Source: Rhipidocladum racemiflorum (lineage: Eukaryota; Streptophyta; Magnoliopsida; Poales; Poaceae). Taken from it: 64,000 bases of DNA. The position numbers and the translations under genes are program-made. Under the pieces are notes generated by a model. The model was not told the DNA's origin, ran no database searches, and saw nothing but the letters and a program-made list of their open reading frames with translations. The stretch spans positions 15,328,501-15,392,500 of the forward strand of contig CM070578.1 in NCBI GenBank assembly GCA_036346355.1, given 5' to 3'. Shown here piece by piece: positions 11,792-24,121 of this stretch (the stretch's first letter is position 1; each line of letters opens with the position of its first letter).

Positions 11792-14448
11792 TCAGGATTC
11801 CTGCAATGTATGGTTGCTGTGATCCTCCGCTGCACCACGGCCACCACCATCGGTTATGCCGTTTGGAACGCTTGCCCTGTTGGCGTTTGTCGTGTTGGAG
11901 TACGGGGAGTAGGAAGCAGCTGCGCTGCCATTGTTTCGGTTTCGTCCGCCGGCTGCACTGCTCCGTGTGGTCTTTGTGCGAGCTTTACGGCCCTGAAAGA
12001 GCAATGATCAGAAAAGCTAAAGGTCAACCACATCCTTGTACAGTGCTATGTTGCAGTGCATTAATTCGTCTTCCCGAAAGGGCAAATACAGAAATTCACT
12101 TTCTTCATGCAACAAATATCTTGCCCAACCAACGAATACGTGGAGAAAACACATAATGATAGACACAAATGCTACGCCTCCATGAATCTATCACCAAATA
12201 GTCAACAAATAGATCTAGTTCAGGGAATGTAAAACGCCAGATAGCCAGATAGTGCAAAAACAGAATACAGTCAACGTACAGGTACAGAAAGAGAAATGGA
12301 AAAGGAGAAGATCCCACATCACTTGCATCCAACTAGTGTAAAGAGCTTCACAAACATCAGTTACACCACCTTCGTCAAGCAACAATGGATTGGTTGGGAC
12401 AGAAATTAGGGATCCCCTCAGTACAGGACCAGTTTATAGTTAACTGATCCGTAAGCTCCTTCAGCCATAAAATTTCCAAAATCATGAGTTTAATTAGCCT
12501 CTTGCTATAATTTAGCATATGCAATGATCGCTTTAGACAACATCGTGATGTGAATAACATAGAATTCGCTAGACATGCACCAAAGTCGAACATCAGACAA
12601 TAATCAATTTTGCATCAGCAGAACATGGTGAAGCCCCTTAACTATCATGAAGAATATTGAATTAAGTACATGAACTTCAGATCGATGAATCAAGTCTCTC
12701 GACAATAATGAATAGTTGAATTGAATGTAGAACCTAAAATAATTTAATCAGGCTCCTAAACTGTGGTGGATAATAGGTGTTTTGCAAATCTGCTGGAACT
12801 TTTAGAAGTTTGTGAATATACCAATGTAAATATAGAAATTTTAAGAGAATTGACCGCACACTAATATGTCATTCTACATTTGACCACACACCTTGAATAT
12901 TCTGGATCTACCACAGCCTGAACCGTGTGAAGTTGTGAAATTCCTTACATTGGGACTAGTGGTTCGTCCAACATGGCAAACGACATGGCTTGCAAATTGT
13001 AACGATCACATGGTTAAAACTAAAGACTAGTTAGTAGAGCAATCAATCATTTTAGTGTATAAATGATTTCACATTATCTGTTTATTGATTTTAAAGTTAA
13101 AGTGCCTGATTTGAGATGTAGCTTTCAATTGAATGTTATGAGATCATTAATGAACACATTTTTTTTCGTGAAGTGCCTCTGAAGTCACTGTAATAATGCA
13201 AAAGCAAGCCAATTTTAACTTTCTTGTCATTTGGTAGTTAGCACACCAAAACCTTTTCCACCAAAAGAAGATAATTGTATATAGAAGTAATCAAATACTT
13301 GGCCACATCAAAAGTACTAACAGACAGTAGGTGATAACTAACAGAATAGATCAAATCAACTTTATCATAGATTTTAAGGGTTCAACTGAACAATTACAGA
13401 GTTCAGAGGGCTCAATTCAACCTTTTGTCGGTAAATCAAGTGCCCAATTTAACAATTCGGCAAGTGTGTGTGTGTGTGGGGGGTAGATCTAACTTGTTCT
13501 TGTGATAGTCCAGGGGCTTCACCTGCAGTTTTGTCTATCTGCACTCAAGCATGTTTTGAAATATCCCCAGAAGGCCAAAACTAAAGTAAATAACCGGCTG
13601 GCTTTTGTGCATTGATCTCTCGGTTCTCCAGGTGAAAACAATTCAGCCAAAATATTCAACAATCCGCCACGATTCGTTTTGCTGACCACAAAATCCTATG
13701 CAACAGCAGCGTGACAGTTCGATGTACACTTCAATACAGAAACAACATTACTTACTCATCCCCAATTCATGAGGAAACCAAACATATCATATCACTCATA
13801 TCAGCACATACCATCTTGCCTATCCACAACAATTAAACGGCCTACGCAGTAGCACTCAAGAACTACCATTCTGATGCTAAAGAAATGGGGCTGCCGAGAA
13901 TTAAATCCAAGAAAGGGGAACAAACATTGAGATTTGAGTAACAACAACGATCATAGCAGCTATCCACTGATGGTGGGAGGGTTTACCTTGCCCATGCACT
14001 TCTCGAGGTGCGGCGCGAAGCGGCCGGCGACGACGGGACGACCGCAGTTCATGCAGTCGAAAACGTCGGCGGCGATGGCGGGGTGCGTCTGCCCGAAGAC
14101 GTCGGCCGCCCCCTTGTTCCCCACTGCGCCGCTGCCCCCGTCCTCGGCGCCGCCGCCCCCGGGGTGGTCGGCGGCGACGCGCGTGGCCCAGACGCGGAGC
14201 TCCTCCTCCTCGGCGTCGACGCTGCGGTCAAGGCCGAGGCGAGCGATGCGGTGGCACTCCGAGGCCACGTCCGCCACCGCGGAATCGAGGAGCTCCTCGA
14301 AGTAGCTCAGTGCGAGCTGCGCGCACAAGGAAAAGAAAAATTTTCGACCAAATAGCGAGAAAAGAAAATTTGGGATTGGGATTGCAAGATGAAGAAGCTT
14401 GTGCACCTGGGATCGAGGGCTGACGGGGGCGTCGTCGGAGGAAGACAT
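11792..14448 (-). CDS. SGF11: SAGA-associated factor 11-like protein, 3 exons
   Basis: Exons are 14407-14448, 13987-14316 and 11792-11992, joined by GT-AG introns (donors GTGCAC and GTAAAC; acceptors GCGCAG and TTTCAG). They give 190 codons in one frame. Residues 15-40 form a helix (LALSYFEELLDSAVADVASE) like the one that binds Sus1/ENY2 in yeast Sgf11. Residues 101-121 are the Sgf11 zinc finger, CMNCGRPVVAGRFAPHLEKC, with Cys102, Cys105, His117 and Cys121. The tail (exon 3) is basic, then low-complexity, starting GRKARTKTTR. In SAGA this protein ties the Ubp8 deubiquitinase module to nucleosomes for H2B deubiquitination. The ATG at 14448 starts MSSSDDAP; the in-frame extension upstream has no ATG. 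Exon 1 and 2 are GC-rich. Intron 2 is about 2 kb and carries a transposon-like insert. Confidence 0.88.
12627..13523. mobile_element. TIR element in SGF11 intron 2
   Basis: Left end GGTGAAGCCCCTTAACTATCA and right end (reverse complement) GGTGAAGCCCCTGGACTATCA form inverted repeats about 21 bp long, 897 bp apart. The interior is AT-rich and non-coding, with a (GT)n tract near 13465-13480. I could not find an exact target duplication, so the superfamily is left open (Mutator-like is possible). Confidence 0.6.
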
Positions 14449-14562
14449 GGCTTCCAGTTCGCTCGGCTGCACAAGATCGGCACTGGGCGGCACTCATGTA
14501 AGGCCAAAATGACGATTCTACCCTTCTTTTATTCGTCAGCTAAAACGGAAACCAAATTAAAA

Positions 14563-14710
14563 TAAGAGCGTGCTTCTATGCTTTTCCTTCAAGTACAAGT
14601 TGCACAAATCTTGAAGCAAACGAAGGGGTAAGTAATCCTCATCTATCCTTCATTCATGCTTTAATAGTTGTGCAACTTTTAAAAGGAAGAGCATAGAAGC
14701 ACTTCTCTTA
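14563..14710. mobile_element. Short MITE-like inverted repeat
   Basis: The ends TAAGAGCGTGCTTCTATGC and, inverted, TAAGAGAAGTGCTTCTATGC pair, and the inner parts (CAAGTTGCACA / TGTGCAACTT) pair as well. The 148-bp unit is close to a full hairpin. It sits about 115 bp upstream of the SGF11 start codon. Confidence 0.6.
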
Positions 14711-16389
14711 AAATAAATAAGCCTAGCGTGAAAACAATTACTCATTCGTCTATTTTTTAATGATATTATCTACAAATATATATATCGTATTTCATATTCC
14801 TATATAAAATTAGTGCGGTGTTTTTCATATGTCTTAACCAATATATATATCTTTACTTTTATATTTTTTACAGTCATGCATTGAATATAGTATGTAGTGA
14901 CAATAATTATGGGTAATCTAGTTATTTTCAATCTTTTTAATTTATGTGTTAAAAACTATGCCTTCTTTCGGAGATTACGGTTAAATAAGCCTGAACTCGA
15001 ACAAACATTCGACCTTTCCAACCAGCCTCTGACATGAATGGAGGTCAACTCTTGCTAACCTCAAACTTGGATAGCGAATGCCAACACAATCAGGTTCGGT
15101 CATAGGCCAAGCACCCACGACTAGGGTTTCACTTTTCGTTTCGAACTCAAATTTCGACATCCTGATGGTATCGAAATTCGAAATGAGTTTTATCCACCGG
15201 AACTCTTACCGGTTCCAATCCTTAATTTATACCTCGAATCCATTTATCCAAATATGTTTTATTAAGGAAAATCTTGCACATTGCCTTTAGTATATGTAAA
15301 TCTTCTACTAGTACTCGTATCCAAGGCTACGTAGCCTCTAATCCAGGAGACAGGCATTAACTTATGATTTTATACCCTGCGCAGGTTTTGTATCACTTTC
15401 TCCGTAGCGAAATCGACCGAAGTCGAGAACCCAAAACGTTTATCACTACTTTGGTGTTAAATCTCTAACCCTGGTCCCATTTCCAGTTGTGCTCTAATTC
15501 GACACTGGAGTCAGACAGCCTGCGCTGGTTGACATTTTGTTACCCTACGCTGGATAACAATATACCATCTCGAATAGAGTTACTCATATACCCTGGAATG
15601 GCCAGTTGATCTCCATCCGGAGACACTCATCCAATGGCTTTAAAATATAGCGCCGGATAACCAATACCGGTTATCAACTTGTCCCTCACCAAGCATCCGG
15701 CAATCCCAGCTTCACAATCCTATTTAACTAATCTTACCCAATGTGAAGATTTATACACCATCATATGACAACATTTTCTAGTTGTTTCCACACACTATGG
15801 TTGACACGAATTAGTACATCTCATTGCCCGAATGTAGTGGTTTTAACCTTATATTATATCCATATGTAAAGGGCCCCACCCGCAACCTCAGACATGGCAC
15901 CCTCTACCCACCATTTAACAACTCACCCCGACTTCCCGTCGGTTGAGTCAGAATATCAATCCAACTACACTCGCGGTTGATTCCACAATCGATTTTAATT
16001 TTAATTAAATAGATTTTACCATGCATCAGTTAATTTTCACAAAGCTTTTATAAATCCATTTCATAAACATGGACAACGAAGCTTGCCTGGATTTTGGTCG
16101 AAATATTCGTCTTCACCCGTTTGTTGATTTATATTCCGATTCTGCTTATTTTCTGAAATTACAAAGATGCCATAGTTTAGTGGCGATAAGTTTTGTATGT
16201 TTTAAAATGCCCAACGAGATTAATATATTGATTTAGGATTTATAAATCTTATTTCGCAATTTTTAAATATTTACATGATTTTATCTGGTCGCGCTTTAAT
16301 CAATTTGTATACCGACTGAAATTTGTGTTTCCCGTCGATTAGACTTATTTCGATTGATTCTTAAAGTTTAACATGAACTAGCTTCATTA
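14711..16389. other. Unclassified AT-rich DNA, possibly degenerate retroelement
   Basis: No coding family was recognised. The sequence is complex and not simple repeat. Its position before a pyrimidine-rich tract and long G/T-rich leader (16390-17600) resembles the U3 part of a long Ty3 LTR, but no LTR ends, PBS or target duplication could be identified. Confidence 0.25.
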
Positions 16390-18129
16390 TTCAGAATGTT
16401 TGTTTATAATTTTTTATCTCTTCTTTTCTCTTCTTTCTATTTTTATTTTCTAATATCTTTTATTTCTTATTTCTTTATTTCTTTCCTTCACTTCTTTTGT
16501 TCTTATCCATCCACCCAGCTGCTTCTTCTTCTCCTCCCCCATTCTCTACGTCTCCTCCTCTTCCTGGCCAATCCGGCTCCTTAGCCTCCTCGCTTCGACC
16601 GACCTCGCCTGCCTCACCTCCGCCGGTTCCTTGCCGACTCCACCCCCGCCGGCTCCCCGCCTGCTTCGCGCCTGCTGGTCCTGGCCCCCACAGCTATATT
16701 CTCCCTCCTTTCGATCCTGTCCAGTTCGGCCACCGACCGATGCCGCCCCGCCCCACCTAGCCCGCCACCGGCCTCTCTCCTCACTAGGGTTTGGTAATCC
16801 CTGGTTAAAGTTTTTTCCTTCCCCTTTTTGCCTATTTGATGTCGCCACTGATTAATTATGCACTGGAGTGATTATTGATGCATTGACTTCTATGATGAAT
16901 ATGCTGATTCTATCTTTGGGATGGCTATCTGGGATGATTCTTGAATGTGGGTTTTAGGCATATTGACAGTGGCTTCGATTAGATTGGTTACATGGTAGAG
17001 GATAAAATTGATGCCATGTTATGCGATTTCATTGTCCCCTTTTGGTCTATGATGATTCGCTAAAAGCGATTTTCCCCCGGTTGAATGACGTTATAGCAAT
17101 GACTTTAGTTCGCAATACGTCGGGGGAGTATATGCGAATTAAAGGAACACATAACGTAACCCCTAGGATTTCTTTGATTGAGACCATTGTTCCTATTATT
17201 CTACCTTTAAGCTTTCTACTGCCATATCTATTTCTAGCTTCTTTCTACCTTTATTGCCTATAGTGTGATGCTTCTAATGGGATCGGATTTGTGAGAACTT
17301 ACTTGGGTGTGGAGAGGAGATACAAGTTGGGGAGAAGAAATGGATGGATGTCCGTGCGGCTTGTGGCTCCTGGGTTCAGTTCCCTTGCTCCTGGTTGCTC
17401 CTTGCTCTATGAATGTTTGGAACTTTGGCTATTTTGCCTTGATTACTTAGATGTTTGTGTAGTGTGTGAGTATGGATGGTTACTGGGGCTTACCTTGTGC
17501 TGGGTTCTCCTTCGATTTGGGTTTTGCTTTGGGCGCTGAGTGCCTTATGTTAGCTTGGTTAGTTCTGGAAGGTTGATGTGCTGTCTTCTGAGCACAGTGC
17601 TTTGACCTTATCTTCTTTACTGTGGCCTCTTACTATTTTACTATGGTAAAATAGTTTCTACCGCGTGATATTTTTTTCAAATACGCACGTCTATGGCCTA
17701 ACAGGTTTGTATACCGCCGAATGATGAAATTCTTTAGTCGCTAGAGGAGCCAAATTGGCCCCCGGACAATTTAGGGTACCTCAATTAGCGATAACGTAAT
17801 ATACATCGCTGACGGTGGCTCTAACTTAACTAAATTATAATTCAATTTGTTGATCTTGTTCTATTCTAATGCGTGGTTAATCTTTCTATAGCAGGCTGGA
17901 CAAGAGAATTTACAAGACCATAGATTAGAATTCTATTTTTGTATTCTCCTGTAATCGAATTTGTAATGTTCGTTCATGGAGTTGTAATTTATAATCTATA
18001 GTTTGATGTTTCGATATGTTATAATTTAATTTCTAACTCAATTTGTATTGATTTCATGCAATGTTAATCCTTTGCAGATTGTTTTAATTTTATCAATGTT
18101 AATCGATTTATTAATCGCTTGCTAATTGG
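16390..18129 (+). other. Pyrimidine-rich tract and downstream leader-like DNA, possible LTR R/U5
   Basis: A CT-rich run (16400-16780) is followed by a donor-like TTTG|GTAATC near 16790 and then by a long T/G-rich non-coding stretch. This order (CT-rich leader, then intron-like DNA) matches the confirmed solo LTR at 18689-21459 in general layout, but not in sequence as far as I can see. No reading frame has recognisable family features. Confidence 0.25.
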
Positions 18130-18683
18130 GCGGTTATTTCAATGGCCATGGCTAGCGCCTGCCGGTGCAGGACCTCCTCCTTCGTCGGCATCAAGATTGA
18201 GAGGCAGATCGGGTTAGGGAACTGCAAGATCGAGGTAATCGAACTGCAAGAAAATTTGGGGAAACAAAACACACGCATCGAAGGAGAGGACAATGACACC
18301 GCGGAGCAGCGAGGGTGCAGCACCGGTGTCGCCTAGGCACTGTGGGGGCAACAGATCTATTAATCGGCCCCGCGGAGCAACAAGGGTGCAGCAGTGGCGG
18401 CACCTAGGCACTGTGGGGGTGGTAGTTGTATTAATTGGCGGGGGGGTGAAGGGTCAGGAGCTCGGCGGCGATGGTTGAGGAGGCGAGGGCGTGAGCGCGG
18501 GGCGACGGCTTTCGCGAGGGAAACGGGAGGGGCTAGGGCACAAGGACGGCAACGCGCGCGCGGACGATGGGAAGCGGAGTAGCGAGGCCTAGTGCAGCCG
18601 AAGGAGTAGCAACGGGAGCACGAAACGAACCTAAGGAGGTAGGTCGAACAGTGAAATCGGGACGCTGGGCAGGCAAGGCAGAG
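18130..18683. other. GC-rich DNA left of the solo LTR, unidentified
   Basis: Both strands are open for long stretches because of GC content, and none of the translations is recognised. It is continuous with 21465-21680 once the solo LTR is removed. It may be part of a captured gene or of an older element. Confidence 0.25.
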
Positions 18684-18717
18684 AAGGGTGTCAAGGCCCC
18701 AAGTTCCAAAGGTTCTA

Positions 18718-18925
18718 GGACATCCGGAGTATCCGGATCAGCATCCGGAGTGTCCGGATCCAACCCGGAATGTCCGGATAAATGTCCGGAGTATCCGGAT
18801 TGGGCTGACCGAACACCCCAACCCGGAGTGTCCGGACCAAACGTCCGGAGTGTCCGGGTTGATTCCACCGAAGACCCCAACCCGGAGTCTCCGGGTTAGC
18901 GTCCGGAGAGTCCGGTATTTGCGGG
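18718..18925 (+). repeat. GTCCGGAG/TGTCCGG motif array in solo LTR U3
   Basis: About a dozen short degenerate copies of a palindromic TCCGGA-type motif lie within 210 bp and end just before the TATA box at 18933. A second smaller cluster is at 19541-19672, downstream of the presumed start. Confidence 0.85.
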
Positions 18926-18932
18926 GGTTTAG

Positions 18933-18940
18933 TATAAAAG
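18933..18940 (+). promoter_or_regulatory. TATA box of the solo LTR
   Basis: TATAAAAG follows the motif array and precedes a CT-rich leader. It is a good candidate core promoter for the plus strand. Confidence 0.65.
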
Positions 18941-21464
18941 TCCCATTTCGTGGCTCCCCTCCATTCTTTCTCCTCCATGTTGTTTCCCCACTCCTTGGTG
19001 CTACTCCCCTCCACCCTGGTTTCACTCCGGTGAGCTTCCCGCCGGTCGGTGACCCTCCGTGGCTCCTCCCCGGCGACTCCTCCATCCCCGGGAACTCCTC
19101 CTCACGCCGACTTCTCCTTCCTCCACCTGGCATTGTGTCTCCTCCATCATCCTTGGAGGTAGGTCTTTCTCTTGGGGGTTGATTCGTGGGGTTCTTGGGT
19201 TCTAAGACTAGCCATGGTGGGTTAGGGTTTAGGTTTGGATTGGGAGTTTGGAGTTGAATCTTGAGTTCTAGGGTTTTGGGTGTAGTGATTCTAGGGTTGG
19301 TTGGGGCTTGGATTGATGAATGTGGGTACTAGAGAGGTAGATCAGGTAGTGGTAATGCCGATCCAAGGGTCGTTTGGAGTTGGCTAGTGGTTTCGTGGGC
19401 TAGTGTCGTTCCTCGTGGAGTTGGGTTAGTTATAAGCTTCTTCGGCCTTGCCGCGTGTAGAAAAGTCGTAGATCGGGTTCTAGCGGTGTCATAGGACTTG
19501 GCGGCACCTCGATCCGTCGTGTCATTGGGTAAAACTCGCCAGGCCCGGAGTGTCCGGACTAAAAGCCCGGAGTATCCGCCCTAGGCCGAAGTATCCGGAC
19601 ACAAGGTCTGGAGTATCCGGGTTATCCGGACTGTCCGGATCAAATAACCGGACTGTCCGGGTTAGGCTATTCTGTCCGGTTTCGTTAACCTGTTCGGTCG
19701 CGTTGTTTCGTCGGGGTTTTTCCTTTTGTGTTCAATTCAATTGCATGGCAAGCATCTCATTGTGCATTGTATTCGTGTAGAGAGCGATCCCGCGGAGATC
19801 GACGCCATGTGACCGAATGCGGCCAGGAGAGCCGCATTACTCTTGACCCACAAGCAGAAGATCAAGGCAAGCACCTATGCATCTTGAACCTATATTAATT
19901 GTATTTTTGTGAATAAATTGCTTAATTGGTGAAATAAGTCTGCATTAGGAGTTGAATTGGGTTAGGGTTAGATCCTATTTACTGCACATTCGTCCCTTGG
20001 ATTTGTGAATACTTCCGTTGGAACTAGTATGGGTATTAAATGAGTCACTGCTTAGAATTGCTTAGAGGTCGGGATTTGGGCCAAGTGGCGGAAGGTTCCG
20101 TCGCTTGAGGTCGTTACCTTATCTATGATAAAAAGAGTGGGCATGGATGGGTAGTTGGAAAAGAAAAGATGAATTGGAGACCGGGCGGGAAGGTTGGGAC
20201 ATTGGGTAAGGAGACCCGATGTGGTAGTTCCGTCTGAGTCGATTAAGGACCGATTCGATGGTTGCCCTTTGATTGAGCACACCCGGTTGGTCGCATGCCC
20301 GATTATGGTACGGTAAGCCACTCTTTCTCTCATACGGAATCGATGGATCAGAACTTCTCGTGGTTGGACGTGGTTGAGGGCGAGGCTTAGGCCGACTCTC
20401 GAGCGCCAAGCCGGCTTGGGGCCGCTCGAGGGGTGCTAGGTTTTCGGGCCACAGGAGGACGCTTCGATTGGGTATGATTGGGAGGGGTTGACACTAGGCC
20501 CTTGTGGTAAGTGTCGTGCGATCAATGCTTCCTGCAGGTTAATTAAGCGATTCGAATTGCCGCTCTCGGATATGAGCAAGCTCTTTCATCGCATCATGTA
20601 GTAAGAACTTGAACCGAGGTTCATTGCCGAGCTTGAGCCCAAATAAATTGGTGATGAGATTAATTGTTGTGAATTAGATTGCACTTCATTTTTAGAAGTA
20701 GGCGCTGTTAAAACTGCTTAACTTGTGAATTGAGTAGTTGAGTGACTAAATAATAAACCTAAGCATTTCCGCAAATGTTACCTCTAGCTTATTCCTTGCT
20801 ACATCCAATTGCATGTCCTTTGGAGTCGGTCATATCTGGACCACTGTAAGACTTGCGAGTACCTTTGTACTCAGGCTTACGCTTGTGGTTTTGGCAGTGA
20901 GGATCCAATGGGTGCGAGTTTTGCCCCTATCGCTTATCGGTGACCCAAGCGGGCACCGAGTAGAGGCTGTCGACGTTATACGCCCTAAGTGTTCAGGGCA
21001 TGACGCTCCTGAGGTGTTTTACTTTTGTTTGTATAGAGGGTGGTCTTACTTTTGTGATCGATTCTGTCGCTTTATTTACGTAATGGACTCAAATGCAGCG
21101 CTGGTCGTCTTTGTTGGTTGTCTTTGTTGGGCCTCTTTGTGCCGTGTGGTGTGTTTGTTGCTTCCGCGTTTTTCTTTGCGTCTCTGGTAGTGATCTTGGG
21201 GGCTCGATGCCCCTTTGTGCGAATTGATGTTTGATATAGCATTGGGAACCGGTATGTGGGGATCCTGGGCGAGTTTCGGATCACATACCGGGGGAATACC
21301 GGGGTTGTTGTCGAGTCGTTTGGATGTTTGTAGAGTTGTCTCGTTTGGGCTTGGTTGTTAGCATCGAGATCACCTCCGGTGGTCTGCTGCTAGGATCCAA
21401 ATCCGACGGGAACGACTGTTCATTCAACAACTCGAGGACAATCTGGGCGGCTCCTCTCAAAGGG

Positions 21465-21978
21465 GCCGAGGGAGGGAACTTGGGAGGCTCCACAGGGCGT
21501 AGCGGTCGGGGAAACCGGATGAAGGCAAATGGGAGGGAGCGAGTAGCGAGAGCCTCCTCAGGTTTCTCGATGGATTCGAACTCCGGGGACGCGCGGATGG
21601 CCGGCATCGACGAACAAGCAGAGGGGATCGCTATGGGAAAGGAGCAAATGGCAGAGGCCACTCGAAGTTTCTCGAGCGATTCATTTTTTTTTTTTGTGAA
21701 GCAGGGATGGGGATGGGGGGGCGTACGGCCATATCTTCATCAACACGGAAATGAACGGCAATAGGCAATCTGGAGCTGTACGCTATTATGGGAAAACATA
21801 AGGGTATTTTGCAAATACAATGACATAAAATTATATATATAAATATATACACACACATATATATGTATACGCACACATATACACACACGCGTCGTGTGTC
21901 CTGGACGATCAATCCGGCAATACATATATAGATAGATACTAGAAGCCGCATTCTACAGGGCGGTGGATTGGTTCGCTG
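21465..21978. other. GC-rich flank then AT-rich simple-sequence DNA
   Basis: The first 210 bp are the continuation of the GC-rich DNA at 18130-18683, interrupted by the solo LTR. A poly-T run lies at about 21684-21696 and a mixed (TA)n/(CA)n tract at 21830-21890. No gene was recognised. Confidence 0.4.
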
Positions 21979-24121
21979 TAGGGGTGTAAATGGGTCGGGT
22001 AATACCCGATCCGTACCCGTACCCGGATGCAAAATTACCCTAATATAAAACTATTTTACACTACCCGCCGGGTACGAATAGTACCCGGATAGGTTAGGTT
22101 CAGGTTCGGGTCAAATACGAGATTGCCAATACCCGCCGGGTATAGGTCGGGTTCGGGTACCCGGATAATTCTCAGGTCCGGGTACCCGAATATGGCACAG
22201 CCCAGTAGGCCAGCCCACGACTCCACAAGGGAGGATCAAGACTTCAAGAAGAGAAAACCTAGCACTCAATCCCTGTCTCCCTCATTCATCCTCGTTCCTC
22301 AGACCCCGATCCGCCGGCGCGCGTTCGCCCCCGCCCCCACCGCCACCCCCGCTGGCGCTCGCCCCAGTCTCCGTCCCGAGCTCGGCGCTTGCCCCCCGCC
22401 CCTGCCTCCGCCGGCGCTCGCCCTCGCCTCCGCCCCGAGCCCGGCGCTCGCCCCAGTCTCCGTCCCGAGCTCGGCGCTTGCCCCCCGCCCCTGCCTCCGC
22501 CGGCGCTCGCCCTCGCCTCCGCCCCGAGCCCGGCGCTCGCCCCCGCCTCCGCCGGCCCCCGCCCCTGCCCACGCCGGCCCCCGGCCCCGCCTCCGCCGGC
22601 GCTCACCCTGGTAAGATGCTCACTGTTTTATGTTGCCGTTCAACCTGATAAAAACGATCCATGTTACAATTCAAGACCAAGACGCAAACTGACCAAATGT
22701 TTTGGAAGCATGTCGTGCAAAATTTCACTATCATATAGGATCTTTATTCATGTGTTCCGACACTCGTGTCAAAGATTCAACAAAAGGCTAAGTGGCATTT
22801 TGTACACTATTTAAGTCCTTGCCACCGAAAGAGGACCCGCATATTTTAACGGGTATTGCTGTCCAGATTATATATGCAATGGATGATTGTTCTTACTTCT
22901 GTCTGTAGAAGTTGTAAATAGAAATTTCTAGGACGTTTGTTAACCTGACAAAAGTAGCTAGAGTTTTGACACTTGGGCTGCCGATGCTCGATCTATTACA
23001 AAACCCAAAGTTTGATCTATTAGGGTGTAGAATACATTGTTACAGAAAGCTTACTCAAAGTTTAGTATTGAATGCAGGGCGATCTCAACCTTCATAAGTG
23101 AATTGGTAATTTGTTACATATTATTTAGTTTTGTCTCTGGTAGGCTGGTTGGCCTCATGGCCTGTGCTTTGGTATTTTGTTACCTTCATAAGTGAATTGG
23201 TATTTTGTTACAGAATTGATGGTACTTTAATGAAACTGCAGTAGAGTTGGGCAGACCTTTTAGAGGTGTAGACCGATATTGCACGGGGTTCTTCTGAACT
23301 ATGTTAGCTTGCTCCTGAGTTAAAGAATTTCGATGCGCTGAAAATTAAACAAAGTGTTGGGTACTAATAATTTTATATTTGCGAAAAACAGCAAAAATGG
23401 AATTATGGAAATACTAGAGTCACCTCTAGAATTAGGATAAATGGAGATGAGCCATCTTAGTCTAACACTAACAGTGTTGATGGAAGACCTACTTGAGAAA
23501 TCCAAATTCACTTGCAGACTTTCTGAGAGTCCATCTTCTGTCATAGGACACTCCCATCTACACACATAAAAAGATAACACACTGATGGACAATTCATTCA
23601 TCTATATCTGCCAATTACAGTTTATCTATATTTCTTAGAGTCCTTCTTCTGTGCATGAACAAATTTGTTTTGTATAATTTAACTCTATGTGTTGGACTAT
23701 ATGTGTTGAACTATGTGTGTGAATTTCACTTCATGTATTGGACTTTGTGTTTTTATTGAACTCTATGTGTTTGATTATGTACTATTTGAACTCTTTGTTG
23801 GACTATGTATGTTTGTTAGATTATACGTCATTATCTATTGTATTATGTGATGTACTAGTGTGATTGGTGGATTATTTTCATCGCATGTTTTGATCCTAGG
23901 TATTTCGTGCACTACCCGATGAAGTACCCGTTGTCTGTATTATACCCGTCCGCACACTACCCGGAACCCGATTTTTACCCGTTCGTAGAAAATGCTACCC
24001 GTTACCCGTACCCTACCCGATTTTTACTACCCGTGACCGTACCCGTACCCGGAGAAAAAATAATAGGGTAGGGTATGGGATGACCTACTACCCGCACGAA
24101 CCCGACCCGTTTACACCCCTA
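21979..24121. mobile_element. hAT-like non-autonomous element with CGGGTA-rich ends
   Basis: The left end TAGGGGTGTAAATGGGTCGGG and the inverted right end TAGGGGTGTAAACGGGTCGGG are near-identical inverted repeats of about 21 bp. Both ends carry dense CGGGTA/TACCCG repeats (21990-22205 and 23900-24120), like the subterminal repeats of Ac-type hAT elements. The interior holds a GC-rich block with tandem repeats (22300-22615) and AT-rich filler; no transposase was seen. The flanking 8-mers (GTTCGCTG, CATATGGT) do not match, so the two ends may come from different insertions or one flank was lost. The right end lies 397 bp upstream of the next gene's ATG. Confidence 0.7.
22354..22531. repeat. Two tandem 89-bp GC-rich units
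   Basis: The unit starting GGCGCTCGCCCCAGTCTCC at 22354 is repeated at 22443, with a shorter diverged third start at 22532. It explains the long proline/alanine-rich open frames on both strands. Confidence 0.85.

Larger units (their letters stand above)
18689..21459 (+). mobile_element. Solo LTR of a Tekay-like element (2.77 kb)
   Basis: The LTR runs from TGTCAAGGCC (18689) to GGCGGCTCCTCTCA (21459). It is flanked on both sides by AAGGG (18684-18688 and 21460-21464), a 5-bp target duplication. The right two thirds (about 19771-21459) align in inverted orientation to the LTR of element A at 6048-7900, for example CCGGGGGAATACCGGGGTTG and the CACTCTTTCTCTCATACGGA block. No internal region is present, so it arose by LTR-LTR recombination. 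The 5' third carries its own motif array and a TATA box and is unlike element A. Confidence 0.9.

Noticed and set aside
14711..18129. A full LTR retrotransposon between SGF11 and the solo LTR
   Set aside because: The CT-rich leader suggests an LTR, but no TG...CA ends, PBS, PPT or target duplication could be found, so it is left as unclassified DNA.
18142..18336. Plus-strand frame starting MAMASACRCRTSSFVGIKIE
   Set aside because: It starts like a gene but no family is recognised, the minus strand is open too, and no splice structure could be built.
22123..22814. Pro/Ala/Arg-rich frames at 22.1-22.8 kb
   Set aside because: They are produced by the 89-bp GC-rich tandem repeat inside a hAT-like element.
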